DNA from: Candidatus Methanoperedens nitratireducens
GTDB taxonomy: Archaea > Halobacteriota > Methanosarcinia > Methanosarcinales > Methanoperedenaceae
DNA length: 64,000 bases
NCBI RefSeq assembly: GCF_000685155.1
Contig: NZ_JMIY01000001.1
Coordinates: forward strand, 333,059-397,058
Direction: 5' to 3'
The notes under the pieces were generated by a model that had not been told where the DNA came from, searched no databases, and saw only the letters and a program-made list of their open reading frames with translations. Shown piece after piece: positions 25,980 through 34,994 of the stretch. Every line of letters begins with the position of its first letter. Position 1 is the first letter of the stretch. Position numbers and translations under genes: made by a program.

Positions 25980-26889
25980 CTTTGACTACCTTTTTCATCT
26001 CCCTTATAGAGTCATAGAGGCTGTCGTTCGCTTCTGAGAATCTGTCTATCATGATATTGTTCAGGATCTCTTTGCCTTTTTCATCCTCATGCATTTGAAG
26101 AAGAATCGTCTTTAGCCTCTCTTTAAGTTCAGGGTCTATATCCTTTGAGACTACCACAGGGGGAATTCCGTATGGCCGGGATTTATTGATAATCCTGGTT
26201 CTTGAAGTGAACTTCGGATCAGTGGTGTCTTTATAGTCCCAGACCAGACTATCCACAGCAGCACCATCAACCATCCTCTCTGCTACCGCCTCAATGGATT
26301 TATCGTGACTGTAGGTGAAAAACGTTAGCCTGAAAAAAGTCTCTGAATTTTCACCCATCTGCGCTAATATATATTCAGGTGATAGTTTCCCTGAATTGGA
26401 TAACGGATCTGAAAAGGCAAAAGTTTTGCCTTTAAGCTCCTTCAGGTTGTTAACATCGCTGTCTTTTGGAACTATTATATATGAGTAATAATAAGTTTCT
26501 CCTCTCATTACGGGCACTACAAGGAGTTCCATGCCGAACTGATCGTACCCCTCTACATATGCCAGACTGCAAACGAAAGCTGCATCCACACTGTTCCTGC
26601 GGATAAGGTCATTTACCTCCTGATAGGTCTTGCGCTGGACAAGTTTGACCGGAACACCCGTTTTCTCGGAGATATAATCGAGCATATCCTGATAATAGAC
26701 CAGCGTCTCCTCAGGGGAAATTATTGCGGAGACAGCAATCCTTATGCTCTCTGTATCTGAATTATCACCAGCATCAATAGTTCTATTTGAGAGATCGACC
26801 CTTGCAGCTTCTTCGGTATTCAAACACCCGCTCAAGGTTAAGACTAACAGGAGCATCGACATCAGAATAATACTTTTTTCAGGGTACAT
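25957..26889 (-). CDS. PhnD-like ligand-binding lipoprotein (sensor module 1)
   Basis: 310 residues, periplasmic-binding-protein fold of the PhnD phosphonate/phosphite family. Lipobox LSGC with Cys22. The body has AVSAIISPEETLVYYQDML, VDAAFVCSLAYVEG (C107) and FAFSDPLSNSG. No ABC permease or ATPase genes are nearby; instead it is coupled to a histidine kinase. Such PhnD proteins serve as sensors in known three-component systems (AioX for arsenite, the PhnD part of TtrS for tetrathionate). C107 lies in the ligand cleft region and is also present in the paralogue. A TATA-like stretch lies in the 44-base gap before the ATG, so it may have its own leaderless promoter. Confidence 0.85.
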   Translation of the reverse strand: MYPEKSIILMSMLLLVLTLSGCLNTEEAARVDLSNRTIDAGDNSDTESIRIAVSAIISPEETLVYYQDMLDYISEKTGVPVKLVQRKTYQEVNDLIRRNSVDAAFVCSLAYVEGYDQFGMELLVVPVMRGETYYYSYIIVPKDSDVNNLKELKGKTFAFSDPLSNSGKLSPEYILAQMGENSETFFRLTFFTYSHDKSIEAVAERMVDGAAVDSLVWDYKDTTDPKFTSRTRIINKSRPYGIPPVVVSKDIDPELKERLKTILLQMHEDEKGKEILNNIMIDRFSEANDSLYDSIREMKKVVKDVKGYSN

Positions 26890-26933
26890 ACAGGTTAGTT
26901 TTTAAATTCTTTATTTAACTTAATATATTTTTC

Positions 26934-27590
26934 TCATAACTGAGATTCCATCTGCAGCAGGATATTCAGTGCTTTTTTACCACCGCCAGTCAGGAAATAC
27001 TTTTTGCTTTCGTCCTGCTCTACTAATTCACACGATTTTAGCTTCTGGATATGGAAGCTTAACTTCGACAGGTCATCCATTTCCACCGCTCTTAGTATCT
27101 CGGATAAGGTAAATTTTCCCTTGCTAAGATACAGCAGTATTCCTCTGCGGATCGAACTGTTGAGAGCACTGAGCAATTTTTCACTCTCAACAGATTTTGC
27201 AATATCTGTAATGTTAAATTTGATTTCCTCAAGCGTTCGTTTCACCGCAGTCTGTATTTCGTTTGTTTTGAAAGGCTTTGTGATATAATCTGCTGCCCCC
27301 ATTTTCATAGCTGCAACTGCATTTTCAATCGTGCCGAAGGCAGTTATCATTATAACCTGTGTATTCGGATCACTTTTGCGCAGCTCATAGAGCAGCTCCA
27401 TCCCGTTCATATCAGGCATAATAAGGTCTACTATAGCCATATCAAATCTCTTGTTTTTGAGAAGCTTAAGAGCCACCTCTCGAGAAGTGGCAGTCTCAAC
27501 TGAGTAACCCTCGTCTATCAAAATCTCTGACAGATTCCTGCAAATCCGTGGGTCGTCATCAACTATCAGAATGTTTACCATATCTATCAA
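26934..27590 (-). CDS. Response regulator, receiver + winged helix (sensor module 2)
   Basis: 218 residues, paralogue of the regulator at 23579. Receiver with D11-D12, phospho-acceptor D55 and K105. The C-terminal winged helix spans about 132-210 (SSIRRGILLYLSKGKF..., KLSFHIQKLKSCELVEQDE). The ATG at 27590 overlaps the kinase gene by 32 bases; an ATG at 27581 would also serve. Likely controls reductase module 2. Confidence 0.88.
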   Translation of the reverse strand: MIDMVNILIVDDDPRICRNLSEILIDEGYSVETATSREVALKLLKNKRFDMAIVDLIMPDMNGMELLYELRKSDPNTQVIMITAFGTIENAVAAMKMGAADYITKPFKTNEIQTAVKRTLEEIKFNITDIAKSVESEKLLSALNSSIRRGILLYLSKGKFTLSEILRAVEMDDLSKLSFHIQKLKSCELVEQDESKKYFLTGGGKKALNILLQMESQL

Positions 27591-28950
27591 CAGGAAGCCT
27601 CACTGTAAATGTACTTCCTTCTCCTACTTTACTATTTACCTTTATTTCTCCTTCGTGCTTCTCCACTATTCCCAGGCATATTGACAGACCCAGACCCGTG
27701 CCTTCTCCAACTTTTTTTGTTGTGAAGAATGGATCGAATATCTTTCCAAGACTTTCTTCCGGAATTCCAACGCCTGTATCTGAAATACTTACTTCAACGA
27801 AGCCGTTGGCCTCTCCTGCAGAAACGCTGAGTCTGCCTCCCTTTGGCATCGCCTGCACTGCATTAATGATTATGTTCAAAAATACCTGCTGGAGCTGGGA
27901 AGGGTCTCCCTCCAGGATAACTGACTGAATATCCCTTTCCACCCTGATATTTTTAATGCGTATTATGCCCAGGATTCTCTCCAGTATTTCTTTTATATCC
28001 ATCTCTTTGATCTCTGGCTCCACCTGCCTGGAAAACTCACTTAGATTCCTTGTTATTATTCTGGCATGCTCAACTTCAGAAATTATCTCCTCCAGCTTCT
28101 GCTTTAAAGTGTTCTCATCTGTTCGCTTGCGCAGCAGTGATTCAGCACTCAGTAAAATATTGGTCAGGGGGTTATTTATCTCATGCGCTACTCCTGCTGC
28201 AAGCATTCCTATGGAAGCAAGCTTTTCTGACTGGATTAATCGAACCATACTTTTTTTTAACTCAATGATCATCTTGTTGAAGGCATCTGCAAGGATTGCA
28301 ACCTCATCTTCTGTGGAAATGTTTATTCTTGTGTCAAAGTTGCCCTTGCCTATTTCCTCAGCACCTTTAGTAAGTACATAGATAGGTTTTGTTATCAGGT
28401 TTACTGTAAAATAAGCCAGAAGGATACCAGCGCCTATGGCAATAAAGGTGAGAATGAATAGCGTCTTCGTAATATCTGCTATTTTTTCTCTTATTGAACT
28501 TTCTGATATGCCGACGTAAACAAAGCCTGCCTTTCCATCAAGTACTGGAGTTGCAATGCTGCGTATAAACCCCTCTTCTGTTTCGAGCAGACGTATGTCG
28601 CCAGAACTATGCAGTTCAAGCAGTGCCTTTGGAAATCCATCCTCAAAGGTATGCACTATAATATCCTTCTTTGAATCCAGGATATACACATAGGCTATGT
28701 CTTTCTCAGCCTCCTTGGCATCAAATATCAGACGCCTGAGTTCAACAACATTGTCGGTAAGTATGGCATCTATGCTGTTCGCAGCCAGGTTCTTACTTAT
28801 AACTGTGCCCCTTTCCTGAAGCTCCCGGGTAAGCGTCGAAGTTAAAGTTGAGTGAACGAATATCGTGGTGACTGCGCCCAGTAATAAGATTATCCCGATT
28901 ATCGGTATGATGAACTTGGCTCTCAGGCTAAGAGCTATTCTACTTTCCAT
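27559..28950 (-). CDS. Membrane sensor histidine kinase, Cache-HAMP (sensor module 2)
   Basis: 463 residues. TM at 14-32, Cache-like outer domain at 36-160, TM at 163-182, HAMP to about 237, HisKA with H256 (GVAHEINNP), then HATPase with N box (IIINAVQ), G1 (DTGVGI) and G2 (GTGLGLS). It differs from the module 1 kinase by lacking the PAS domain, so it probably has no separate cytoplasmic input. The start overlaps the PhnD-like gene by 11 bases. Confidence 0.9.
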   Translation of the reverse strand: MESRIALSLRAKFIIPIIGIILLLGAVTTIFVHSTLTSTLTRELQERGTVISKNLAANSIDAILTDNVVELRRLIFDAKEAEKDIAYVYILDSKKDIIVHTFEDGFPKALLELHSSGDIRLLETEEGFIRSIATPVLDGKAGFVYVGISESSIREKIADITKTLFILTFIAIGAGILLAYFTVNLITKPIYVLTKGAEEIGKGNFDTRINISTEDEVAILADAFNKMIIELKKSMVRLIQSEKLASIGMLAAGVAHEINNPLTNILLSAESLLRKRTDENTLKQKLEEIISEVEHARIITRNLSEFSRQVEPEIKEMDIKEILERILGIIRIKNIRVERDIQSVILEGDPSQLQQVFLNIIINAVQAMPKGGRLSVSAGEANGFVEVSISDTGVGIPEESLGKIFDPFFTTKKVGEGTGLGLSICLGIVEKHEGEIKVNSKVGEGSTFTVRLPVDRYGKHSDS

Positions 28951-29854
28951 AAGCTTCTACTCTGGCACGCATCTCTCGAATTGAATTATAATCAGCATCA
29001 TCTCCCAGAATAAATTTATCTATCATGATCCTGGAGAGTATTGCTCTTCCTTTCTCATCCTCGTGCATGCGCAGGAGGACCTCTCTGAGTTTATTCTTCA
29101 ACTCTGGATCCAGATCTTTGGGAACCACTACCGGGGACATACCATACTGCTGTGATTTCTTTATTATTTTTGTTTTTGATGTGAATTTTGGATCTGTAGC
29201 GTTTGCATAATCCCATATAAGGCTGTCCACGTTTGCTGCATCTACGAGCTTCTCTGCAACAACCTCAATTGATCTGTCGTGACTGTAAGTAAAGATGTAA
29301 GACTTGAAGAAGGAGTCAGGAGTTTCGTTAATCATAACCAGATAATAGGCAGGGACTAAATATCCTGAGTTAGAGAGAGGATCGGAGAACGCGAAAGATC
29401 TTCCTCTGAGCTGCTCAAAGTTTTCTATATCGCTATCTGTAGCAACGATTGTGTAGGAGTAATAAACAGTCTTTCCATTAACGACAGGAATAACAAGAAG
29501 CTCCATCCCGGAGCTGTCATGGCCTTCTACGTATGCAGTACTGCAGATAAATGCTGCGCTAACATAGCCTGTTTTCACAAGTTCGTTCATCTCATAGTAC
29601 GTTTTTCTCTGCACAAGTTTTACGGGTCTTCCTATTTTCTCTGAGATATAATCGAAGATCTCCTGATAGTTAACAAAAGTTTTCTCAGGAGAAACTATCG
29701 CAGCTACGCCTATCCTGATAGATTCATTTTCTGCCACAGGTGAAAACTCTATTTTCTCCTCAAAGCTTACCTTTTTTGCATCTTCTTTTTCTATGCAGCC
29801 TACAAGTCCAGGTGCGAGTAGAAATAATATGATAATTAAGACCGTTTTTATCAT
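28940..29854 (-). CDS. PhnD-like ligand-binding lipoprotein (sensor module 2)
   Basis: 304 residues, paralogue of the gene at 25957. Lipobox LVGC with Cys20. Shared features are AAIVSPEKTFVNYQEIFDYI, VQRKTYYEMN, VSAAFICSTAYVEG (C104) and FAFSDPLSNSG. It starts 91 bases after the module 2 chaperone gene with an AAGGAGG ribosome binding site, so it may be read from the reductase 2 transcript or from its own promoter. Predicted extracellular sensor for the adjoining kinase. Confidence 0.85.
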   Translation of the reverse strand: MIKTVLIIILFLLAPGLVGCIEKEDAKKVSFEEKIEFSPVAENESIRIGVAAIVSPEKTFVNYQEIFDYISEKIGRPVKLVQRKTYYEMNELVKTGYVSAAFICSTAYVEGHDSSGMELLVIPVVNGKTVYYSYTIVATDSDIENFEQLRGRSFAFSDPLSNSGYLVPAYYLVMINETPDSFFKSYIFTYSHDRSIEVVAEKLVDAANVDSLIWDYANATDPKFTSKTKIIKKSQQYGMSPVVVPKDLDPELKNKLREVLLRMHEDEKGRAILSRIMIDKFILGDDADYNSIREMRARVEAYGK

Positions 29855-29945
29855 TTATATGCCTCCTTATAACCCATGTGAGATAAATTTTTTTCTTCAA
29901 GAAATATGGTTTTTAAGAAAGGCCCTCTCCAGCAGGTTATGCTGT

Positions 29946-30488
29946 TTACGAAATTAGATTTCCTAATACTGTGCATGCATGCCTGTAAAATCCTGTTCTA
30001 TCATTTTCCTCAACTCGCTTGCAGAATTCAGGAAACCATTTTGAAAAGTGCTTTTGCATGAAGGAATCATGCATCTCGGTATTTCCTGTATCAGCGAGAT
30101 AATAAAGAAATTCAAGCTCCACTGCTATATGGTCTGGCAGATCATGAAAATTATTAGTAATCTTTAATCCTGCCTTATTATAGCAGGCAAGCACATCCAG
30201 AGTAGAATCTCCCATTACAGTACCCTCTCTATATACTGATTCATACGGAGGACAGGGCACATTCGGGATCGCATTAATAAAAAGCCTGGTGTATTCAACC
30301 GCAATCAGGTTATAAAATTCCTCATCGCTTTTCTCTTTTGTTTCCTCCATGAATTCGGAGAATCCAGTGACTGCATCACTGTCCAGGAACCCTATGTCCT
30401 CTATGAAGCCATCTCTTAAATATCTGGCAAATTCCCTATCTGGCCTGTGGAAAATGAGACTATAAATCTTATAAAACTCTTTGTTCAT
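29946..30488 (-). CDS. TorD/DmsD-family molybdoenzyme chaperone (module 2)
   Basis: 180 residues, close paralogue of the gene at 18443, with PCPPYESVYREGTVMG and DLPDHIAVELEFLYYL. It is shorter at the C-terminus by about 12 residues. Five bases after the NrfD-like gene; presumably dedicated to the module 2 catalytic subunit. Confidence 0.85.
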   Translation of the reverse strand: MNKEFYKIYSLIFHRPDREFARYLRDGFIEDIGFLDSDAVTGFSEFMEETKEKSDEEFYNLIAVEYTRLFINAIPNVPCPPYESVYREGTVMGDSTLDVLACYNKAGLKITNNFHDLPDHIAVELEFLYYLADTGNTEMHDSFMQKHFSKWFPEFCKRVEENDRTGFYRHACTVLGNLIS

Positions 30489-30493
30489 AAAAA

Positions 30494-31666
30494 TTAAGTC
30501 CGGGAGGGGAGGAGTTTAAACATCCTCAACCCTACCAGATATAGGATCCCTATTCCTCCAATCACTCCAAGAATAATGGAAAGCTCTGCTGCCGAGACTG
30601 AATAGACGGCAGGCATCCCTTCGAACCCCATAATGGCTCTTCCCGCCACCTGCTGCTGAACCAGGTCCTGTCCTGTTATTATAAGGGTGTATTTCTCGGC
30701 AAGGATTCCTATCATTGCAAGGAAAGAAGCAGCCACAACACCATAAAGTTTCTTACCTGCCCCTGATAGCAGTATTCCGATCGGTATTGCTATGCCAAGC
30801 AGTACATACACTACCCAGAAAACAGAGCTATAGGGTCCGGTCAGGAAGAACTTCAAGCCCTCCCCGCCTCCCTCGTTCCCATACATTCTTGTGAAAGCTT
30901 CTATCAGTGCAAAGAATGCCAGTATAAGCAGGAAGGACAGCAGATATTTTCCAAATCCTGTTATTATTTTTTCATCGATTGGTTTGCTTTCAAGCTTTGT
31001 GGTTGCTATCAATATCAGTATTAGCATCGAGACACCTGAAACCAGGGCTCCGGTTATAAACAATACTGGAAGGAAGGGAGAGTACCAGAGTTCTCTTCCA
31101 ATCATAAAGCCGAATATCGAACCTCCTGCAGCGATAACCGCCACCGACAGTACAATACAGGCTGTTCCAAGGTATCTGGCAAGCTGTGTTCTCTCACCGA
31201 GTATCGACCATAAGTAAGCTATTGCTACCACGATAAAGCCAGAGTACAGGAAAGAGTTCAAAGCAAATACTGAATTAAGATATGCAGGTCCGTATATGAA
31301 AACGTTTATAAATCTCAGAGGCTTGCCAAGCTCACCTAATATCATAGCCATGGCACCTATAAGCACTACAATAGCAAGAAAAGCTGCTATCCTTGAAATT
31401 GACCTGTATTCATTTTTACCAAACACATATCCAAGCGTCGAAAACAGCAGCAGACCTGCGCTTATTCCTTTCAGGAATTCTATCATGACAATAGGCATCC
31501 CCCACGGCACACGATCGCTTACTCCCAGATCCACCTGTCCTGTCTGCAGTGTTTTGAAAAATTCAAATACACCTGTTACTATAAACAGCCCGAATAGTAT
31601 AATCAATCCGTAGTATACTATGGATTTCCCTTCAATTTTATTATATTCTATATTCTTGTATGCCAT
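30494..31666 (-). CDS. NrfD/PsrC-like quinone-interacting membrane subunit (module 2)
   Basis: 390 residues, the same length as its paralogue at 19028, about ten transmembrane helices. VPWGMPIVMIEFLKGISAGL and LGKPLRFINVFIYGPAYLN match the NrfD/PsrC pattern. Links the membrane electron carrier to the module 2 ferredoxin. Confidence 0.88.
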   Translation of the reverse strand: MAYKNIEYNKIEGKSIVYYGLIILFGLFIVTGVFEFFKTLQTGQVDLGVSDRVPWGMPIVMIEFLKGISAGLLLFSTLGYVFGKNEYRSISRIAAFLAIVVLIGAMAMILGELGKPLRFINVFIYGPAYLNSVFALNSFLYSGFIVVAIAYLWSILGERTQLARYLGTACIVLSVAVIAAGGSIFGFMIGRELWYSPFLPVLFITGALVSGVSMLILILIATTKLESKPIDEKIITGFGKYLLSFLLILAFFALIEAFTRMYGNEGGGEGLKFFLTGPYSSVFWVVYVLLGIAIPIGILLSGAGKKLYGVVAASFLAMIGILAEKYTLIITGQDLVQQQVAGRAIMGFEGMPAVYSVSAAELSIILGVIGGIGILYLVGLRMFKLLPSRT

Positions 31667-31676
31667 ATTTTATCTC

Positions 31677-32336
31677 CTAATCAAGATAATATATATGTGG
31701 TTCTGTGCCGAGATCAGCCCTTAGTTGATAATTTCTCCTGCTTGCAAGCAGTTTTGAGACCTCACTATCGGGATCATCAAGATCCCCGAATGTTCTTGTC
31801 CCGGCAGGACATGCCTCGGTGCATGCTGGTACAACACCGTCAGGCGAGCCTATTTTCTTACCCTCAGCGATTGCTTTATCCAGCCTGTGCACGCAGAACG
31901 TGCATTTTTCAACGATCCCGGCATCTCTTCCTGGAACGTCAGGATTATGATACTCAAGTTCAGGCTGCTCTGTGAAATTAAAGAACCTCTGTCCATATGG
32001 ACATGCGATCATGCAGTATTTGCATCCTATGCAGCGCTCGTATCTCTGAAGCACCATGCCGCCATCCTCTCTTTTATAGGTGGCACCCACAGGACATACT
32101 TTTACGCATGGGGGGTTCTCGCAGTGGTTGCATAAGATGGGCATTATGCTTGCGCTTACATTCGGGTATTTGCCCTCTTTATATACTGTTATCACCCTGT
32201 TCCACCTTGTCAGTCGTTTCTTTGCATATTCATCAGGTGTTGAGGATGCAACGCTGTTCTCTGCCTTGCATGCTATCACGCATGCCTGGCATCCAACACA
32301 TTTATCCAGATCAATTACCATTGCATATCTTACCAT
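31677..32336 (-). CDS. Four-cluster [4Fe-4S] electron-transfer subunit (module 2)
   Basis: 219 residues, close paralogue of the gene at 20212. Four Cys groups beginning C13-x2-C16-x2-C19-x3-C23 (CVGCQACVIAC), then CNHCENPPCVKVC, CIGCKYCMIAC and CTFCVHR...CTEAC. Eight bases after the catalytic gene. Confidence 0.92.
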   Translation of the reverse strand: MVRYAMVIDLDKCVGCQACVIACKAENSVASSTPDEYAKKRLTRWNRVITVYKEGKYPNVSASIMPILCNHCENPPCVKVCPVGATYKREDGGMVLQRYERCIGCKYCMIACPYGQRFFNFTEQPELEYHNPDVPGRDAGIVEKCTFCVHRLDKAIAEGKKIGSPDGVVPACTEACPAGTRTFGDLDDPDSEVSKLLASRRNYQLRADLGTEPHIYYLD

Positions 32337-32344
32337 AACTCACC

Positions 32345-34804
32345 TCACGCCTTCTCTATTTTAACCCTGGTGTTGAAAAATGCAGCCATGCCTGTGATGT
32401 GGTCGTACATAACACCCGTGATCGCATTGGGATTAGCTCCTCTGTTCTTTGCAAATTTGCCGTAGGAGAAATGCCCCTGCCCGTATGCCATGGAAACCAC
32501 CTCAGGGTGTATCCCGTGGAATACCTTTGCCCTTGCTCTTATCTTCCCGACCTCAGACTCCACGTATATGGTATCCCCGTCCTTTATACCGAATTTCTCT
32601 GCTGTTTCGGGATTTATCTCTGCAAGGTTTGTCCAGCCGGTATCATACAGCGGCAGATAGATCTCCTGTGCCCACTGAGAATTATGGCTCCTGCCCTCCT
32701 GGTTCAGCATGGGCTTGTAGGTTATCAATGACAGCGGGTAGGTTCCCTTATCGCCTATGAATATGGGGTTCTCAAAATGCGGCACATATACAACATCGCC
32801 TCTGGCCTTGATCTGTATCTTATCCAGATCCTCATCCGTCATATTGAGCTTCTCAAACGTAGCTTTAAGGGTGCTTGAATAGAACTCGAACTTCTTGGAC
32901 GGGGTTGAAAACTCCGTCTTTGGCTTATAGGAATGGTTTGTTGCGCCTTTTTGCCTGAACTCATCCCAGCCTCCAGGAAACGCGTTCCACTGCTCCTCGG
33001 TTCTTGCTCTGACATAGCCTTCAGCAGTATCGCCGTAGTTTCCGCCTATACCTTCAAAGGACTTATTTATGCTCGGGTAATATTCGCCAAGCCTTTTTCC
33101 AAGTTCCAGCCCGAGCTCAAGTTCGCTCTTGCAATCATACAGAGGCGCAACCGCAGGCTGGAATAACGTTGTTCCTCTTGAGAGCCCTGCTGTACCTGCA
33201 GGATGACCGTATCCCCATTTCTCTATGTAGGTCTTTGCAGGCAGGAGTATGTCTGCGTATATACTGGTATCGCTTATATGCGTTGTATGATGCACCACGA
33301 AAGGTACTTTTTTGAACACATCTTCCCAGCGTTTAGAACCTGGAGTTGAGTGGGCGAAGTTGCTCCACCATGCAAGTATAACCTCTACAGGATATGGATA
33401 ATCTCTCAGTATATTATCTGCTACATTGTTCGTGACCACGCTTGCAAAGGGAAATTTCTTTGTCTTGGACTCGTCTATCTTCTGCTTTTTTGTTCCTTCC
33501 TCTGCGACCTCATCCTGCTCAAGCTTGACCGCTTCTTCTGAATACTTCACACTCGGTCTGTGGTTGACCACCTTCTCTATACTGCCTGAGAGCGCGTTGA
33601 GGGACATAACCGCATATGAGTTAAATGAGCCACTTCCCGGCCATGCATCACTGCCCCTGCCACTTGCTGCTATTGATGGTTTAGCTTTTGCAAATTCCCT
33701 TGCCAATCTTTTTATGGTCTCTGCCGGCACTGTGGTCTTCTGCGCGGCTATTTCAGGTGTAAAATCCTTTAGATATACATTCCACCATTTGATAAGTCCG
33801 TATGTGGAGGCCTCTTTAAAGGTCTCCTCCTTCTCCCCCGCTTCTGTCGTGTAGTCTTCAGATATTGCTTTTCCAGTCTCGAATCCCTTTACGGGTGAGT
33901 TCTCATTAAAGTCTCCTACAAAGCTCCTGTCCCACAGACCCTCTGTGAGTATAACGTGCGCCATTCCAAGGGCAAAAGCGGCATCTGTTCCGGGATTTAC
34001 AGGTATCCACTCATCGGCCTTTGATGCTGTTACCGAGTATCTGGGATCGACCATCACAAAATTAGCCCTTGCTTTTCCACCTCTTCGAACCTCGCCGAAT
34101 GCGACTATATTGCCGGTGACAGGTCTGTGTGCCTCAAGCAGAGGAGCACCAAAGCTGATAATGTAGTTAGCGTTATACCAGTCATAACCCGAGTAGTCGT
34201 AGTCACCCATAGACATCCACCTTCCGGCCTTGGTGGATTCAGCACAGATAGCTGAGTGGGAGACACTGTTAGGGGTTCCGTATGCCTTTGTAAACCTTGA
34301 ATATAATAGATCCGCAGAAGCTGAGTCGTATCTTCCGCGCAGGGACACGAACCTCTCTGGCGTACCTTTATCCCTCAGTTCCCTGAGCTTGAGCGTAATT
34401 GTACTGAGCGCTTCCTCCCAGGTTATCGCCTCCCACCCTGGATCTTGATCCCTTCCTTTATTCGGATTAGTTCTCTTAAGTGGTGTTTTAATCCTGTCAG
34501 GATCATAGAGCATCTGTAGATTCAAATGAGCCCTGGGACATACCTTGCCTCTTGTCCATACAGAATTTTGATTCCCTCTTATCTTCACTGCTCTGCCATT
34601 TGCCACTCTTACCTGAAGTGGACACCAGCCCACACAGCCCACGCACCCTGTAGCTACCCATTTCTCTTCACTGGCAGCATATGTGCCCTGGGCAAGGGCC
34701 TTAATGACCGGCTGATCAAGACTCAGGTAGCCAAGCGACGCTGCGCCCGCTATACCTGCAACTTTTAAAAAACCTCTTCTATTCATTTTTAGTTCGAAAG
34801 CCAT
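32345..34804 (-). CDS. Tat-exported molybdopterin oxidoreductase catalytic subunit (module 2)
   Basis: 819 residues, bis-MGD molybdoenzyme. Twin-arginine signal at 8-15 (NRRGFLKV). [4Fe-4S] ligands are C54-x2-C57-x3-C61-x27-C89, the same spacing as module 1 and as generally reported for ArrA. Predicted metal ligand C187 in VSHSAICAESTKAG, with H183 and K192, and RGRY at 156-159, which module 1 lacks (it has SGRNRGR). RGRY plus this H-x3-C-x4-K pattern is what I recall from respiratory arsenate reductases, so an arsenate or related oxyanion substrate is a reasonable but unproven guess. The MGD domain is at the C-terminus. Signal peptides of both modules are nearly alike, which points to duplication and divergence. 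Confidence 0.87.
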   Translation of the reverse strand: MAFELKMNRRGFLKVAGIAGAASLGYLSLDQPVIKALAQGTYAASEEKWVATGCVGCVGWCPLQVRVANGRAVKIRGNQNSVWTRGKVCPRAHLNLQMLYDPDRIKTPLKRTNPNKGRDQDPGWEAITWEEALSTITLKLRELRDKGTPERFVSLRGRYDSASADLLYSRFTKAYGTPNSVSHSAICAESTKAGRWMSMGDYDYSGYDWYNANYIISFGAPLLEAHRPVTGNIVAFGEVRRGGKARANFVMVDPRYSVTASKADEWIPVNPGTDAAFALGMAHVILTEGLWDRSFVGDFNENSPVKGFETGKAISEDYTTEAGEKEETFKEASTYGLIKWWNVYLKDFTPEIAAQKTTVPAETIKRLAREFAKAKPSIAASGRGSDAWPGSGSFNSYAVMSLNALSGSIEKVVNHRPSVKYSEEAVKLEQDEVAEEGTKKQKIDESKTKKFPFASVVTNNVADNILRDYPYPVEVILAWWSNFAHSTPGSKRWEDVFKKVPFVVHHTTHISDTSIYADILLPAKTYIEKWGYGHPAGTAGLSRGTTLFQPAVAPLYDCKSELELGLELGKRLGEYYPSINKSFEGIGGNYGDTAEGYVRARTEEQWNAFPGGWDEFRQKGATNHSYKPKTEFSTPSKKFEFYSSTLKATFEKLNMTDEDLDKIQIKARGDVVYVPHFENPIFIGDKGTYPLSLITYKPMLNQEGRSHNSQWAQEIYLPLYDTGWTNLAEINPETAEKFGIKDGDTIYVESEVGKIRARAKVFHGIHPEVVSMAYGQGHFSYGKFAKNRGANPNAITGVMYDHITGMAAFFNTRVKIEKA

Positions 34805-34875
34805 TATAAGCCTCCATTTTTCCTGTAACTCAACTATCCATTTCTCAGATTTTTTTATTGTTATTATACGTCAGG

Positions 34876-34886
34876 AGTATAAATAT
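34876..34886 (-). promoter_or_regulatory. TATA-like box of reductase module 2
   Basis: TATTTATACTC on the minus strand, about 75 bases upstream of the ATG at 34804. A GGAGGC ribosome binding site precedes the ATG. Confidence 0.4.
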
Positions 34887-34994
34887 TTAACTAGAATTCA
34901 ATTTTATAGGAATTTATTGAAATTTTATTCAATCCTTAAAACTTTTAAAGGATAGTAAAGGAATGGTCTATCAACCATTCCCTCCTCGTCGCAT

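Noticed and set aside
18443..34804. Simple tandem duplication of a whole reductase-plus-sensor locus
   Set aside because: The order is reductase-sensor-sensor-reductase, not reductase-sensor-reductase-sensor, and the two kinases differ in domain content, so further rearrangement or stepwise gain is needed.
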